Source of the DNA: Oceanisphaera pacifica
GTDB lineage: Bacteria > Pseudomonadota > Gammaproteobacteria > Enterobacterales > Aeromonadaceae
NCBI RefSeq assembly: GCF_017498065.1
Contig: NZ_JAGDFX010000011.1
Span: 1-64,000 of the forward strand
DNA length: 64,000 nt
Direction of reading: 5' to 3'
A program made the position numbers and the translations under genes. Under the pieces are notes generated by a model. That model saw only the letters and a list, made by a program, of their open reading frames with translations, was not told the DNA's origin and ran no database searches. Positions within the stretch are counted from its first letter, which is position 1. The number at the start of each line of letters is the position of its first letter. Shown one piece after another: positions 48,702 through 56,747 of this stretch.

Positions 48702-49982
48702 ATGAAAAAAACAACATTAGGGCAAGGTCGCACCGGCTTTTGGAGTGGTCTCTCGCTCTGGAAAAAAATATTAGTAGGTATGGTTCTGGGGATTATTGCC
48801 GGCGCTGTAATGGGCCCAGATGCTGAGATGTTTAAGCCTATCGGTACGCTTTTTATCAATGCCATTAAGATGCTCATTGTACCACTCGTATTCTGCTCCC
48901 TCGTCGTGGGGGTCACCTCAATGCAGGATACTCGAAAAATGGGCCGTATCGGCCTCAAATCTATGCTGCTCTACCTCTGTACTACCGCAGTGGCTATTAG
49001 TATTGGTCTAGGTCTTGCGACCCTGTTTACTCCAGGTAATGGCATGAATATGACGATTACTGAGCAATTAGCAGCAGAAGAAGCTCCCTCTCTAGTGGAA
49101 ACTCTATTGGCTCTCGTTCCACAAAACCCCATTGGCGCAATGGCTGCTGGTAACATACTGCAGATTATCGTTTTTGCACTCGGCTTGGGTATTGCCTTAA
49201 CCTTGTGTGGTGAAAAAGCAGATCCGGCAATCAAACTATTCGAAAGCTTAGCTGAGGGTATGTATAAGCTGACTGAACTGATCATGAAGTTAGCCCCTTA
49301 CGGTGTCTTTGGTCTGATGGCTTGGGTTGCAGGTAAGTATGGTCTTGAAGTATTACTGCCGCTGTTCAAGGTGATTGCACTCGTCTATATCGGCTCTTTG
49401 ATCCATATCGTTGTGTTCTGCAGTGGCGTCATTAAAGTGGTGGGCCGTCTTAGCCCTATTCCTTATTTGAAAGGGCTGATCAACCCCGCCATCGTAGCCT
49501 ATACCACCACCAGCAGCTCCGGCACACTACCGGCTACCATTAAGGCTGCCCGTGAAGAAATGGGCGTGTCTTCAGGCATTTCAAGCTTTGTGCTACCCCT
49601 TGGCGCCACTATTAACATGGATGGAACTGCTTTATACCAAGGTGTGTGTGCTGTGTTTATCGCTCAAGCTTTTGGGGTTGATTTAGCGGCTTCTGATTAT
49701 ATTTTGATCATTATGACCGCCACTTTAGGCTCCATTGGTACTGCTGGTGTGCCAGGTGCTGGCCTTATCATGCTATCGCTAGTTTTAACAACTGTGGGAT
49801 TGCCGCTAGAAGGGCTCGCGATTGTTGCAGGTATCGACCGTATCTTGGATATGGCACGAACCAGCGTCAATGTTTGCGGTGACTTGATGGTTGCCGTCTT
49901 ACTCGGCAAGAGCGAAAACGAATTAGACGAAACAGTTTATAATCGCACCACTACTGCCGCCAACTCCGTAAAGAATAACTAA
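48702..49982 (+). CDS. Sodium/proton-coupled acidic amino acid symporter (SDF/DAACS family)
   Basis: The 426-residue, multi-helix product belongs to the GltP/DctA family. Hairpin 1 reads AYTTTSSSGTLPAT, TM7 has NMDGTALYQ, hairpin 2 has GTAGVPGAGL and TM8 reads GIDRILDMARTSVNVCGD. The TM8 Arg in DMART matches the residue that holds the substrate side-chain carboxylate in GltPh, favouring aspartate/glutamate (L or D) over neutral amino acids. It has its own sigma54 promoter and terminator. A C4-dicarboxylate substrate is not excluded. Confidence 0.9.
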   Translation: MKKTTLGQGRTGFWSGLSLWKKILVGMVLGIIAGAVMGPDAEMFKPIGTLFINAIKMLIVPLVFCSLVVGVTSMQDTRKMGRIGLKSMLLYLCTTAVAISIGLGLATLFTPGNGMNMTITEQLAAEEAPSLVETLLALVPQNPIGAMAAGNILQIIVFALGLGIALTLCGEKADPAIKLFESLAEGMYKLTELIMKLAPYGVFGLMAWVAGKYGLEVLLPLFKVIALVYIGSLIHIVVFCSGVIKVVGRLSPIPYLKGLINPAIVAYTTTSSSGTLPATIKAAREEMGVSSGISSFVLPLGATINMDGTALYQGVCAVFIAQAFGVDLAASDYILIIMTATLGSIGTAGVPGAGLIMLSLVLTTVGLPLEGLAIVAGIDRILDMARTSVNVCGDLMVAVLLGKSENELDETVYNRTTTAANSVKNN

Positions 49983-49995
49983 CGCTAGAAACAGC

Positions 49996-50026
49996 AAGGG
50001 ACGGGCTATCTCCCCGTCCCTTGTTA
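49996..50026 (+). terminator. Terminator after the symporter
   Basis: AAGGGACGGG and CCCGTCCCTT form a hairpin followed by GTTATATT, 13 bases after the stop. Confidence 0.8.
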
Positions 50027-50061
50027 TATTGTCAGCTTTATCCCTCAAACAACCCGCCCCA

Positions 50062-50440
50062 TTAATGGCATGCAGTGCCATTAATACGTTTAAAACTATC
50101 TAAACCCAAATACATTAAGGCAATACTCTGCTTATTACGCTGCATATGTAAGATAGCTTTATCAAACTGCCATTTCGGCATTTCCGCCATCCATGGCAGT
50201 TGGATACCCTGCGCTGAAGCCAGAGGGGGCGAGTTTACTCGCCGTGACGAGCAGAATATAAGTGGTTGATAAGGAGTGCCTAAGACGGCGCTCTATATTG
50301 GAAGGCTGAGCATTGCTAATGTCTCCCATGCTTCGCTTTAACTCGCTACGTTCGGCCGTAATTTGTAGGTAGGTGTAGTAACTGCCAGTAGCAAAAATAA
50401 CAATAAAGGTAATCAGGCTATAAAGGTAACTGCAATTCAT
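50062..50440 (-). pseudogene. Decayed GGDEF (diguanylate cyclase) gene
   Basis: A 92-codon minus-strand frame (50162-50440) starts with a membrane segment (YLYSLITFIVIFATGSYYTY). In a neighbouring frame, 50062 to about 50240 reads QFDKAILHMQRNKQSIALMY, then LGLDSFKRINGTACH and stop. LDSFKRINxTxxH is the start of a GGDEF domain (compare LDxFKxINDTxGH). The catalytic GGDEF signature is absent and the frames do not join, so this looks like a deletion- and frameshift-damaged remnant. The link between the two parts is an inference. Confidence 0.5.
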
Positions 50441-50594
50441 TTTTACCGGTTTACCAAGTGTATGATATCGAATAAGGCACGCTTCATACGCTTACACATT
50501 TATCGTTTTAGTTTCAGCTCCCAAGTGCCAACTAGTGAGTATACCTTATTTTATTTTATTAAGATTAGGCAAGAGCTGGATATGATTGATGCAG

Positions 50595-51056
50595 TTATAT
50601 ATCACTTTTCATCAGCAGCACAGGTACATACTTACCTTTACGCTCAAGCTCGCGGTCTTCCACAAACTCAAACCCCATGTTCTCAAAAAACGGTCGGGCA
50701 GTAATACTGGCTTCACAATACAGTTGGTTTAAACCACGAGAGGCCGCCTCCGCTCTTAAGCGCTGCATAAGGGCACGCCCTACGCCTTTACCTTGGTGAT
50801 TATGATGAACGTAGAATAAATCAATGCGGCCATCTTCAGCCAGCTCAGCAAACCCAAGCAAATCTCGGCCTTGGGTGGCCACGAGCGGTTGAGTACGAAT
50901 AAAGCGGCTTACCCAATGGGGAGCATCATATTCATCGGGCGCTAAAACGACGAGCTCTTCGTTACTGTAATCCGCCTGATTAATGCGGTGCACCGTATTA
51001 TGAAGCAAACGCCAAATGCTACCTGCTTCACCACTGCGGATTTTTCTGATCTCCAT
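50595..51056 (-). CDS. GNAT-family N-acetyltransferase
   Basis: The 153-residue product has the acetyl-CoA loop YVHHNHQGKGVGRALMQRLR (Q-x-x-G-x-G) and the closing YCEASITARPFFENMGFEFV typical of small GNAT enzymes. The substrate cannot be inferred. It is monocistronic with a conventional ATG at 51056. Confidence 0.88.
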   Translation of the reverse strand: MEIRKIRSGEAGSIWRLLHNTVHRINQADYSNEELVVLAPDEYDAPHWVSRFIRTQPLVATQGRDLLGFAELAEDGRIDLFYVHHNHQGKGVGRALMQRLRAEAASRGLNQLYCEASITARPFFENMGFEFVEDRELERKGKYVPVLLMKSDI

Positions 51057-51421
51057 TTTATCTCCTGCTAGCAGTTATCCGTCTCTCTATATAGCCACAT
51101 TTGCCCGAAATAAAAAAGTGGCTTAGCGACAGACTTACTACTTTTGTTGCTAATTTAGCTGACTTTGCTCATATTTAGCTGATTATTCGACTATAAAGCG
51201 AAAGTCCCCCTCACAGAGCAACTTCACTTTGCAATGCAAACACCGAGTGAAAAAATCATTATGCTAAAAACGATAAGCAGGCATATGTTAAAGGCGGTAA
51301 AATAGACACGATAAGTAGATAATGAGCTTACTCTTACATGCACAGGCTATTCATATTGTTCGTTTTTTTGCACGCTTTTTGTATGTTTTAGTATGTTGGC
51401 ATAAGTAAACGTTATTGCTTA
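51057..51421. other. Intergenic region between two GNAT genes
   Basis: This 365-base AT-rich stretch has no supported gene, RNA or repeat. TTAGCTGA occurs twice around 51155-51185. Confidence 0.4.
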
Positions 51422-51853
51422 TTAGGAATGAGATTGATATTCCATATACAACTCTGGCTGTTGAGTCGCTGCGTCTATTCCTTCTCCCATCACCTTAAAA
51501 TACTGTTGAGTATAAAAGTTAACAGCAATGTCATTTTCACAGTACACCTTAAGTGACAGTTGTTGGCGTTGCTGTTTAGCAGTATCGAGTAGCGCTTTAC
51601 CAATGCCATTTTGTTGACAGTCGGGGCGCACAAACAAAGCGGCCAAATAATTATTCACTAACGCCACAAACCCTTGCACTTCGTTGTTGCGTTCACACAC
51701 CCATATTTCCGCCATGGGTAAATAACGCGCGCGCATGGCTTCTTGTTGCTGCCACCAAAAAGCAGCAGGTATAAAGTCGTGTGCCTGTAAAGACGCTAAC
51801 AGCCAAACATCTAAAATGGCATCTGCATCTTTAGTTGTGGCTTGTCGTATCAT
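51422..51853 (-). CDS. GNAT-family N-acetyltransferase (YjaB-like)
   Basis: The 143-residue product carries the acetyl-CoA motif LFVRPDCQQNGIGKALLDTA and ends with YCENDIAVNFYTQQYFKVMGE. The overall pattern resembles E. coli YjaB, but identity is by eye only and the substrate is unknown. It is divergent from rdgC. Confidence 0.85.
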   Translation of the reverse strand: MIRQATTKDADAILDVWLLASLQAHDFIPAAFWWQQQEAMRARYLPMAEIWVCERNNEVQGFVALVNNYLAALFVRPDCQQNGIGKALLDTAKQQRQQLSLKVYCENDIAVNFYTQQYFKVMGEGIDAATQQPELYMEYQSHS

Positions 51854-52024
51854 TTGCTTTCTCCGCCAGCTGTTTAAATGAGTGTACAGCGCTTAGCCAA
51901 TTCCTTAATTGGCTTTAATATGGCTCTGTGAGCTAAGTCCTGTGTGTTGATTGAGAATGACGGCCTGATCACAAAGCCACTTTGCAGTACAATGTCTTTT
52001 TTGTGGCTCGCTATTGAGGATGCT

Positions 52025-52933
52025 ATGTGGTTTAAGAACCTGCAGATTTATCGTTTTACTCGCCCATTTGATCTGGCTATTGAAGAGTTAGAAAAGCAAT
52101 TAGAGGCACTGCCTTTTACCCCTTGTGGTAGTCAAGAACAGGCCAAATTTGGCTGGGTATCTCCCTTGGGTAAGCAGGGCCAAGCGCTGACTCATATCGC
52201 GGATGAGCAAATTTTAATTTGTGCCAAAAAAGAAGAAAAAATGCTCCCAGGCTCTGTGGTTAACGACATGGTGGCCGAAAAAGCAGAAACGCTGGAAGTG
52301 GAATATGGCCGTGCGTTAAAGAAAAAAGAAAAAGACGCCATTAAAGAAGAAATTATCGTTGATTTATTGCCCCGCGCCTTTAGCCGCTTTCAGCAGACCT
52401 TTGCTTGGATTAACCCTAAAGATGGCTTTATTGCGGTCGATGCCAGCTCAGCTAAACGTGCCGAAGACATGCTGGCATTGTTGCGCAAAAGCATAGGTTC
52501 GCTGCCAGTAGTGCCACTGGCCATGACCACGCCTCCTGAGCTAACGCTGACAGAATGGTTAAAAGACGGCGCTGCGGCCGCCGGTTTTGCTCTAGAAGAC
52601 GAAGCCGAGCTGCGTTCAGCCTTAGAGCACGGGGGTATTATTCGTGCTAAGCAGCAAGATTTGTTGAGTGACGAAATTAAAGTGCATTTAGAAGCCGATA
52701 AGCTAGTCACCAAGTTGGCGCTAAACTGGGCCGAGACCATTAGCTTTATTCTGAGTGACGACATGAGCGTGAAGCGCTTGAAGTTTTCAGAAGAATTGCG
52801 TGAGCAAAACGATGATATTACCAGTGAAGACGCTGCTGCCCGCTTTGATGCCGACTTTGCCTTGGTAACGGGCGAGCTATCTCGTTTTGTGCCTGATTTA
52901 ATTGCAGCATTAGGTGGGGAAGAAAATCGTTGA
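52025..52933 (+). CDS. rdgC: Recombination-associated protein RdgC
   Basis: RdgC is a nucleoid-associated DNA-binding ring protein that limits RecA-mediated recombination and is important in recombination-defective cells. The ATG at 52025 ([17 protein letters not shown]) follows GAGG and gives 302 residues (E. coli about 303). Motifs [16 protein letters not shown] and [15 protein letters not shown] are typical. The frame extends upstream without similarity. Confidence 0.95.
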   Translation: MWFKNLQIYRFTRPFDLAIEELEKQLEALPFTPCGSQEQAKFGWVSPLGKQGQALTHIADEQILICAKKEEKMLPGSVVNDMVAEKAETLEVEYGRALKKKEKDAIKEEIIVDLLPRAFSRFQQTFAWINPKDGFIAVDASSAKRAEDMLALLRKSIGSLPVVPLAMTTPPELTLTEWLKDGAAAAGFALEDEAELRSALEHGGIIRAKQQDLLSDEIKVHLEADKLVTKLALNWAETISFILSDDMSVKRLKFSEELREQNDDITSEDAAARFDADFALVTGELSRFVPDLIAALGGEENR

Positions 52934-52957
52934 GTGCGAGCTAGCTTAAAGAAGGCC

Positions 52958-53070
52958 GTACGCCTAACGTTAAAGCAAAACACCGATTTGTTTTAACGTA
53001 TCGCGTACGGCGAATATCGTACAGCCGTCTGTTCGATGGATTGCCACGTCGCTTCGCTCCTCGCAATGAC
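52958..53070. repeat. Left-truncated GTCATTGCGAGG-family repeat
   Basis: It ends in GGATTGCCACGTCGCTTCGC and TCCTCGCAATGAC with interior CGCGTACGGCGAATATCGTA, but lacks a left terminus. It is the first of three related units in the rdgC-phoU gap. Confidence 0.6.
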
Positions 53071-53079
53071 AAGGTTTCG

Positions 53080-53227
53080 GTCATTGCGAGGTACGAAGCA
53101 ATCCATTCTAAAATAAAGCGCTACGTCTAACCGAAACACCGATTTGTTTTTTACATGTCGCGTACGGCAGATATGGTACAGCCGTCTATTCGATGGATTG
53201 CCACGTCGCTTCGCTCCTCGCAATGAC
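53080..53227. repeat. GTCATTGCGAGG tandem unit 1 (148 bp)
   Basis: It starts GTCATTGCGAGGTACGAAGC and ends TCGCTCCTCGCAATGAC. It is nearly identical to the next unit. Confidence 0.88.
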
Positions 53228-53236
53228 AAGGTTTCG

Positions 53237-53384
53237 GTCATTGCGAGGTACGAAGCAATCCATTCTAAAATAAAGCGCTACGTCTAACCGAAACACCGAT
53301 TTGGTTTTTATGTATCGCGTACGGTAGATATGGTACAGCCGTCTATTCGATGGATTGCCACGTCGCTTCGCTCCTCGCAATGAC
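53237..53384. repeat. GTCATTGCGAGG tandem unit 2 (148 bp)
   Basis: This repeats unit 1 with only a few changes at a 157-base period. The 9-base spacer AAGGTTTCG precedes both units. The tandem arrangement suggests duplication by recombination between adjacent elements. Confidence 0.88.
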
Positions 53385-53417
53385 TGCCCACGGGGAGCTA
53401 TCAGTGAAGCTCCCCAG

Positions 53418-53456
53418 TCCCTATTCCCTATTCCCTATTCCCTATTCCCTATTCCC
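53418..53456. repeat. Heptanucleotide tandem repeat (CCCTATT x about 5)
   Basis: Consecutive CCCTATT units run right up to the phoU stop codon. The same unit (as complement) occurs briefly after mgtE, and a different heptamer after flgP. Confidence 0.92.
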
Positions 53457-54169
53457 TAACCCTTAGGGTCTAATAAATTATAGATATCCTCATCGCTGCG
53501 ATGGCGTACATCTTTGCCTTTTACGAAGTAAATAATGTACTCGCAAATATTTTGTACCCTGTCCCCTACTCGCTCTAATGAACGAGCGCACCATAATACA
53601 TTGAGCACATGAGGGATAGATCGCGGATCCTCCATCATAAATGTCATGAGTTCGCGAATAATAGACTCATACTCTCGGTCTACTTTATTATCTTCTTTGT
53701 GTACTTCTATGGCGGCGGCAACGTCCATACGGGCAAAGGCATCCAGTGATGCATGCAGCATTTTTACCGTACGATGGCCCATGTTTTCCATCGATACTAA
53801 CGGCGGTTGTTTTTTATTGGCGTTATCCACCACCATCATGCCAATCCGCTTGGCCACATCGCCGATACGTTCTAAATCGGTAATGGTTTTAATGATCGCC
53901 AGTACCAGTCGTAAATCTGACGCAGCCGGTTGACGCTTGGCAATAATGCGCGTGCAATCTTCGTCAATATCCACTTCTAAATAATTGACTTGTTGATCTT
54001 TTGCCACCACTGAACGTGCCAGCTCCACATCTTGGGTGTGAATAGCGGTAATAGCATCGGTCAGTTGCTGCTCGACCAAGCCTCCCATCACCAATACCTG
54101 ATTGAGTACTTCTTCTAGCTCAACATTAAACTGGCCAGAAATATGCTTTTTAAGATTAAGATTGTTCAT
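53456..54169 (-). CDS. phoU: Phosphate transport/signalling regulator PhoU
   Basis: PhoU links the Pst transporter to PhoR and keeps the Pho regulon off when phosphate is plentiful. The 237-residue, all-helical product has the two PhoU repeats with metal-binding patterns ([13 protein letters not shown] and [14 protein letters not shown]). It follows pstB by 9 bases as last gene of pstCAB-phoU. Confidence 0.97.
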   Translation of the reverse strand: MNNLNLKKHISGQFNVELEEVLNQVLVMGGLVEQQLTDAITAIHTQDVELARSVVAKDQQVNYLEVDIDEDCTRIIAKRQPAASDLRLVLAIIKTITDLERIGDVAKRIGMMVVDNANKKQPPLVSMENMGHRTVKMLHASLDAFARMDVAAAIEVHKEDNKVDREYESIIRELMTFMMEDPRSIPHVLNVLWCARSLERVGDRVQNICEYIIYFVKGKDVRHRSDEDIYNLLDPKG

Positions 54170-54178
54170 GCAATATCC

Positions 54179-54997
54179 TTAGCCGTAGCGTCCGGTAATG
54201 TAATCTTCGGTTTTTTTCTTCGAAGGCGTCGTAAACAAGGTATTGGTGTCGGTGTATTCAATTAAATCACCCATATACATAAAGGCGGTATGATCAGACA
54301 CCCGAGCGGCTTGTTGCATATTATGCGTAACAATCACCACCGTATACTGCTCTTTTAGGGTATTAATCAGCTCTTCTATTACCAAAGTAGAAATTGGATC
54401 AAGTGCCGAGGTGGGCTCATCAAGCAATAGCACTTCTGGCTCTATGGCAATGGCACGGGCAATCACCAATCGTTGTTGCTGACCACCAGATAAGCCAAAG
54501 GCATTTTCGTGCAGGCGGTCTTTGGCTTCATCCCACAGGGCGGCACCGCGTAACGAGCGCTCTACTGCATCATCTAAACGGCGCCTGTCGTTAATGCCTT
54601 GCAAGCGTAGCCCATACACCACATTTTCATAGATACTTTTAGGGAAAGGGTTAGGTCGCTGAAAGACCATGCCCACTTGGCGACGCAGTGCTGCAACATC
54701 GACACTTTTATCGTAAATATTGTTATCGTGTAGCAATATTTGCCCATCAATACGGCAATTATCCACTAAATCGTTCATGCGGTTAATACAGCGTAATAAA
54801 GAAGATTTACCACAACCAGAGGGTCCAATAAATGCCGTTACTTGGCCCTTGGCAATCTTCATATCTACGTTGAATAACGCCTGTTTTTCACCGTAATATA
54901 AATTTAAGTCTTTAATTTGTAGCGCCGTTTGCTCAGCCGTGAGTTGCTGTGGGTCGAGTACTAATGGCTGATTTTGGCTCATGGCTACATTCATCAT
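54179..54997 (-). CDS. pstB: Phosphate ABC transporter, ATP-binding subunit
   Basis: PstB drives phosphate import with PstSCA. The 272-residue product has Walker [16 protein letters not shown], signature [14 protein letters not shown] and Walker [14 protein letters not shown]. The ATG at 54997 follows GAGG; internal Met codons at 54994 and 54982 are alternatives. There are 89 bases between pstA and pstB. Confidence 0.98.
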   Translation of the reverse strand: MMNVAMSQNQPLVLDPQQLTAEQTALQIKDLNLYYGEKQALFNVDMKIAKGQVTAFIGPSGCGKSSLLRCINRMNDLVDNCRIDGQILLHDNNIYDKSVDVAALRRQVGMVFQRPNPFPKSIYENVVYGLRLQGINDRRRLDDAVERSLRGAALWDEAKDRLHENAFGLSGGQQQRLVIARAIAIEPEVLLLDEPTSALDPISTLVIEELINTLKEQYTVVIVTHNMQQAARVSDHTAFMYMGDLIEYTDTNTLFTTPSKKKTEDYITGRYG

Positions 54998-55086
54998 TTT
55001 ATTACCTCAATTATGTCGTACTGGGTACGCAGACCAAGGGCAGACAATGTTTAACATCACACTTAGCACTGTCTGCCTGTCTTAAT

Positions 55087-56736
55087 TTATTGATCTAGTA
55101 GGCGAAATTTTTCTCGTAAGTGGTTACGAATACCAATGGCGGTTAAGTTTAAGCCAACAATGACAGTCACCAACAAAAAGGAGGTGGCATATACCAGTGG
55201 TCGCGCCGCTTCTACGTTGGGGCTTTGAAAACCCACATCAAAGATATGAAAGCCTAAGTGCATAAACTTGCGCTCTACGTGTAAATAAGGAAAGTTACCG
55301 TCTACCGGTAAGTTAGGCGCCAGCTTCACCACCCCCACTAACATTAAGGGCGCCACTTCCCCTGCCGCACGGGCAATGGCCAAAATTAGCCCCGTCATAA
55401 TGGCGGGGCTGGCAATGGGGAGCACAATGCGCCACAGGGTTTCCGCTTTAGTCGCTCCTAGAGCCAATGAGCCTTGGCGCACTGAGCTTGGAATACGCGA
55501 TAAGCCTTCTTCGGTTGAAACAATCACCACTGGTAAGGTTAAAATCGCCAAGGTTAATGCCGACCATAAAACACCCGGCGAGCCAAAGGTGGGCGTAGGT
55601 AAAGACTCAGGATAAAACAGCTGATCGAGCGATCCCCCTACCATATACACAAAAAAGCCCAAACCAAATACGCCATATACAATGGACGGCACACCCGCCA
55701 AGTTAATCACGGCAATGCGGATGATTTTAGTGAGATTATTTTTCCCCGCATACTCATGTAAGTAAATGGCGGCCACCACCCCCAAAGGGGTGACAATAAT
55801 GGCCATTAAAATAACCATAAACACGGTACCAAAGATGGCAGGAAACACGCCGCCTTCTGTATTCGCCTCACGGGGTTCGCCACTCACAAACTTACCAATT
55901 TGTGAAAACCAATGCCCAACCTTGGCAATTCCACCCATGTCGTTGGGCCAAGTAGCATCTAGCACATTACCCAGCGATAACGTCACCTGCTCACCGCGCA
56001 TATCGCGCACCACCACATTGTCGCGCCTAGCTTGCTCTCTTAGGCTAAACAAACGCTTTTCTAGTGCCTGATAATCTGCGCGCAATTGCTGCTCTTGGTC
56101 ACGAATATCGGCAATGGCTGTCTCAGTCGCTTCGCCTGCTAGCTCTAAGCTGCGTTGTTTAAGGCGTAACTTTTCAAGCTTAAAGTTAATGGTGCCAATA
56201 TCGCCTTTTTGTAGCGATTTCATCTCGCTATTAAGCTCACGCACTCGGCTTAATCGCGTTTGTAGCTGTTTGCGTAAATCTCCCTCTACTAGGGTATCGC
56301 CTTGGCGTACTTGCTCAACATAGCCGTAAAAGTTGCCATGATTGGTGCGCTCTAATACCACTAAATCTGCGGGCTGTTGGCGCTCTACAATATTAGTTTC
56401 TAATAACCAGCGAAAATCGAGCGGCACAAACTCACGGTTACCGGTTTTAATTAAATATCGAGTTAAGGTCTCGGCGGTAACGCCCTCAAGTGTTAGCCCT
56501 GCCCCACGCAATTGCGCCACGGGGACTTGCTCGCGATCATGTATTTCGCCAATCACAGTGTATTGCTCGCCCGTAGGCGCACTCACCTGCCATTCATAAA
56601 TGCTGTGGGGCCAAAAAAAGGTCAGCCCACGCCAGCCAATTAATAGCAGCAAACCTAATACCGCCACTAAACTTACGCTAACGGCACCGCCTGTCATCCA
56701 GATCCAAGGCGCGCCAGATTTAAACCATTTACTCAT
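55087..56736 (-). CDS. pstA: Phosphate ABC transporter permease PstA, long form
   Basis: PstA is one of the two membrane subunits. At 549 residues it is almost twice the E. coli length (296). After TM1 (about 13-35) there is an extra region with a predicted coiled coil at about 155-245 (RLSRVRELNSEMKSLQKG; LRADYQALEKRLFSLREQ). The permease core (about 290-549) has the EAA-type loop SLALGATKAETLWRIVLPIA. Long PstA forms also occur in Vibrio-like relatives. It is 11 bases after pstC. Confidence 0.95.
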   Translation of the reverse strand: MSKWFKSGAPWIWMTGGAVSVSLVAVLGLLLLIGWRGLTFFWPHSIYEWQVSAPTGEQYTVIGEIHDREQVPVAQLRGAGLTLEGVTAETLTRYLIKTGNREFVPLDFRWLLETNIVERQQPADLVVLERTNHGNFYGYVEQVRQGDTLVEGDLRKQLQTRLSRVRELNSEMKSLQKGDIGTINFKLEKLRLKQRSLELAGEATETAIADIRDQEQQLRADYQALEKRLFSLREQARRDNVVVRDMRGEQVTLSLGNVLDATWPNDMGGIAKVGHWFSQIGKFVSGEPREANTEGGVFPAIFGTVFMVILMAIIVTPLGVVAAIYLHEYAGKNNLTKIIRIAVINLAGVPSIVYGVFGLGFFVYMVGGSLDQLFYPESLPTPTFGSPGVLWSALTLAILTLPVVIVSTEEGLSRIPSSVRQGSLALGATKAETLWRIVLPIASPAIMTGLILAIARAAGEVAPLMLVGVVKLAPNLPVDGNFPYLHVERKFMHLGFHIFDVGFQSPNVEAARPLVYATSFLLVTVIVGLNLTAIGIRNHLREKFRLLDQ

Positions 56737-56747
56737 GGGTGATGCCT

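Noticed and set aside
50462-50704. 80-codon plus-strand frame
   Set aside because: It overlaps the C-terminal part of the GNAT gene on the other strand and shows no family features.
52993-53380. Two overlapping minus-strand frames with shared NRRLYHI and FRMDCFVPRNDRN segments
   Set aside because: The similarity comes from the tandem 148-bp repeat units, not from a protein family.
53080-53384. Possible CRISPR-like array (regular repeats)
   Set aside because: Units are 148 bp with 9-bp identical spacers; there are no short repeats with unique spacers and no cas genes.
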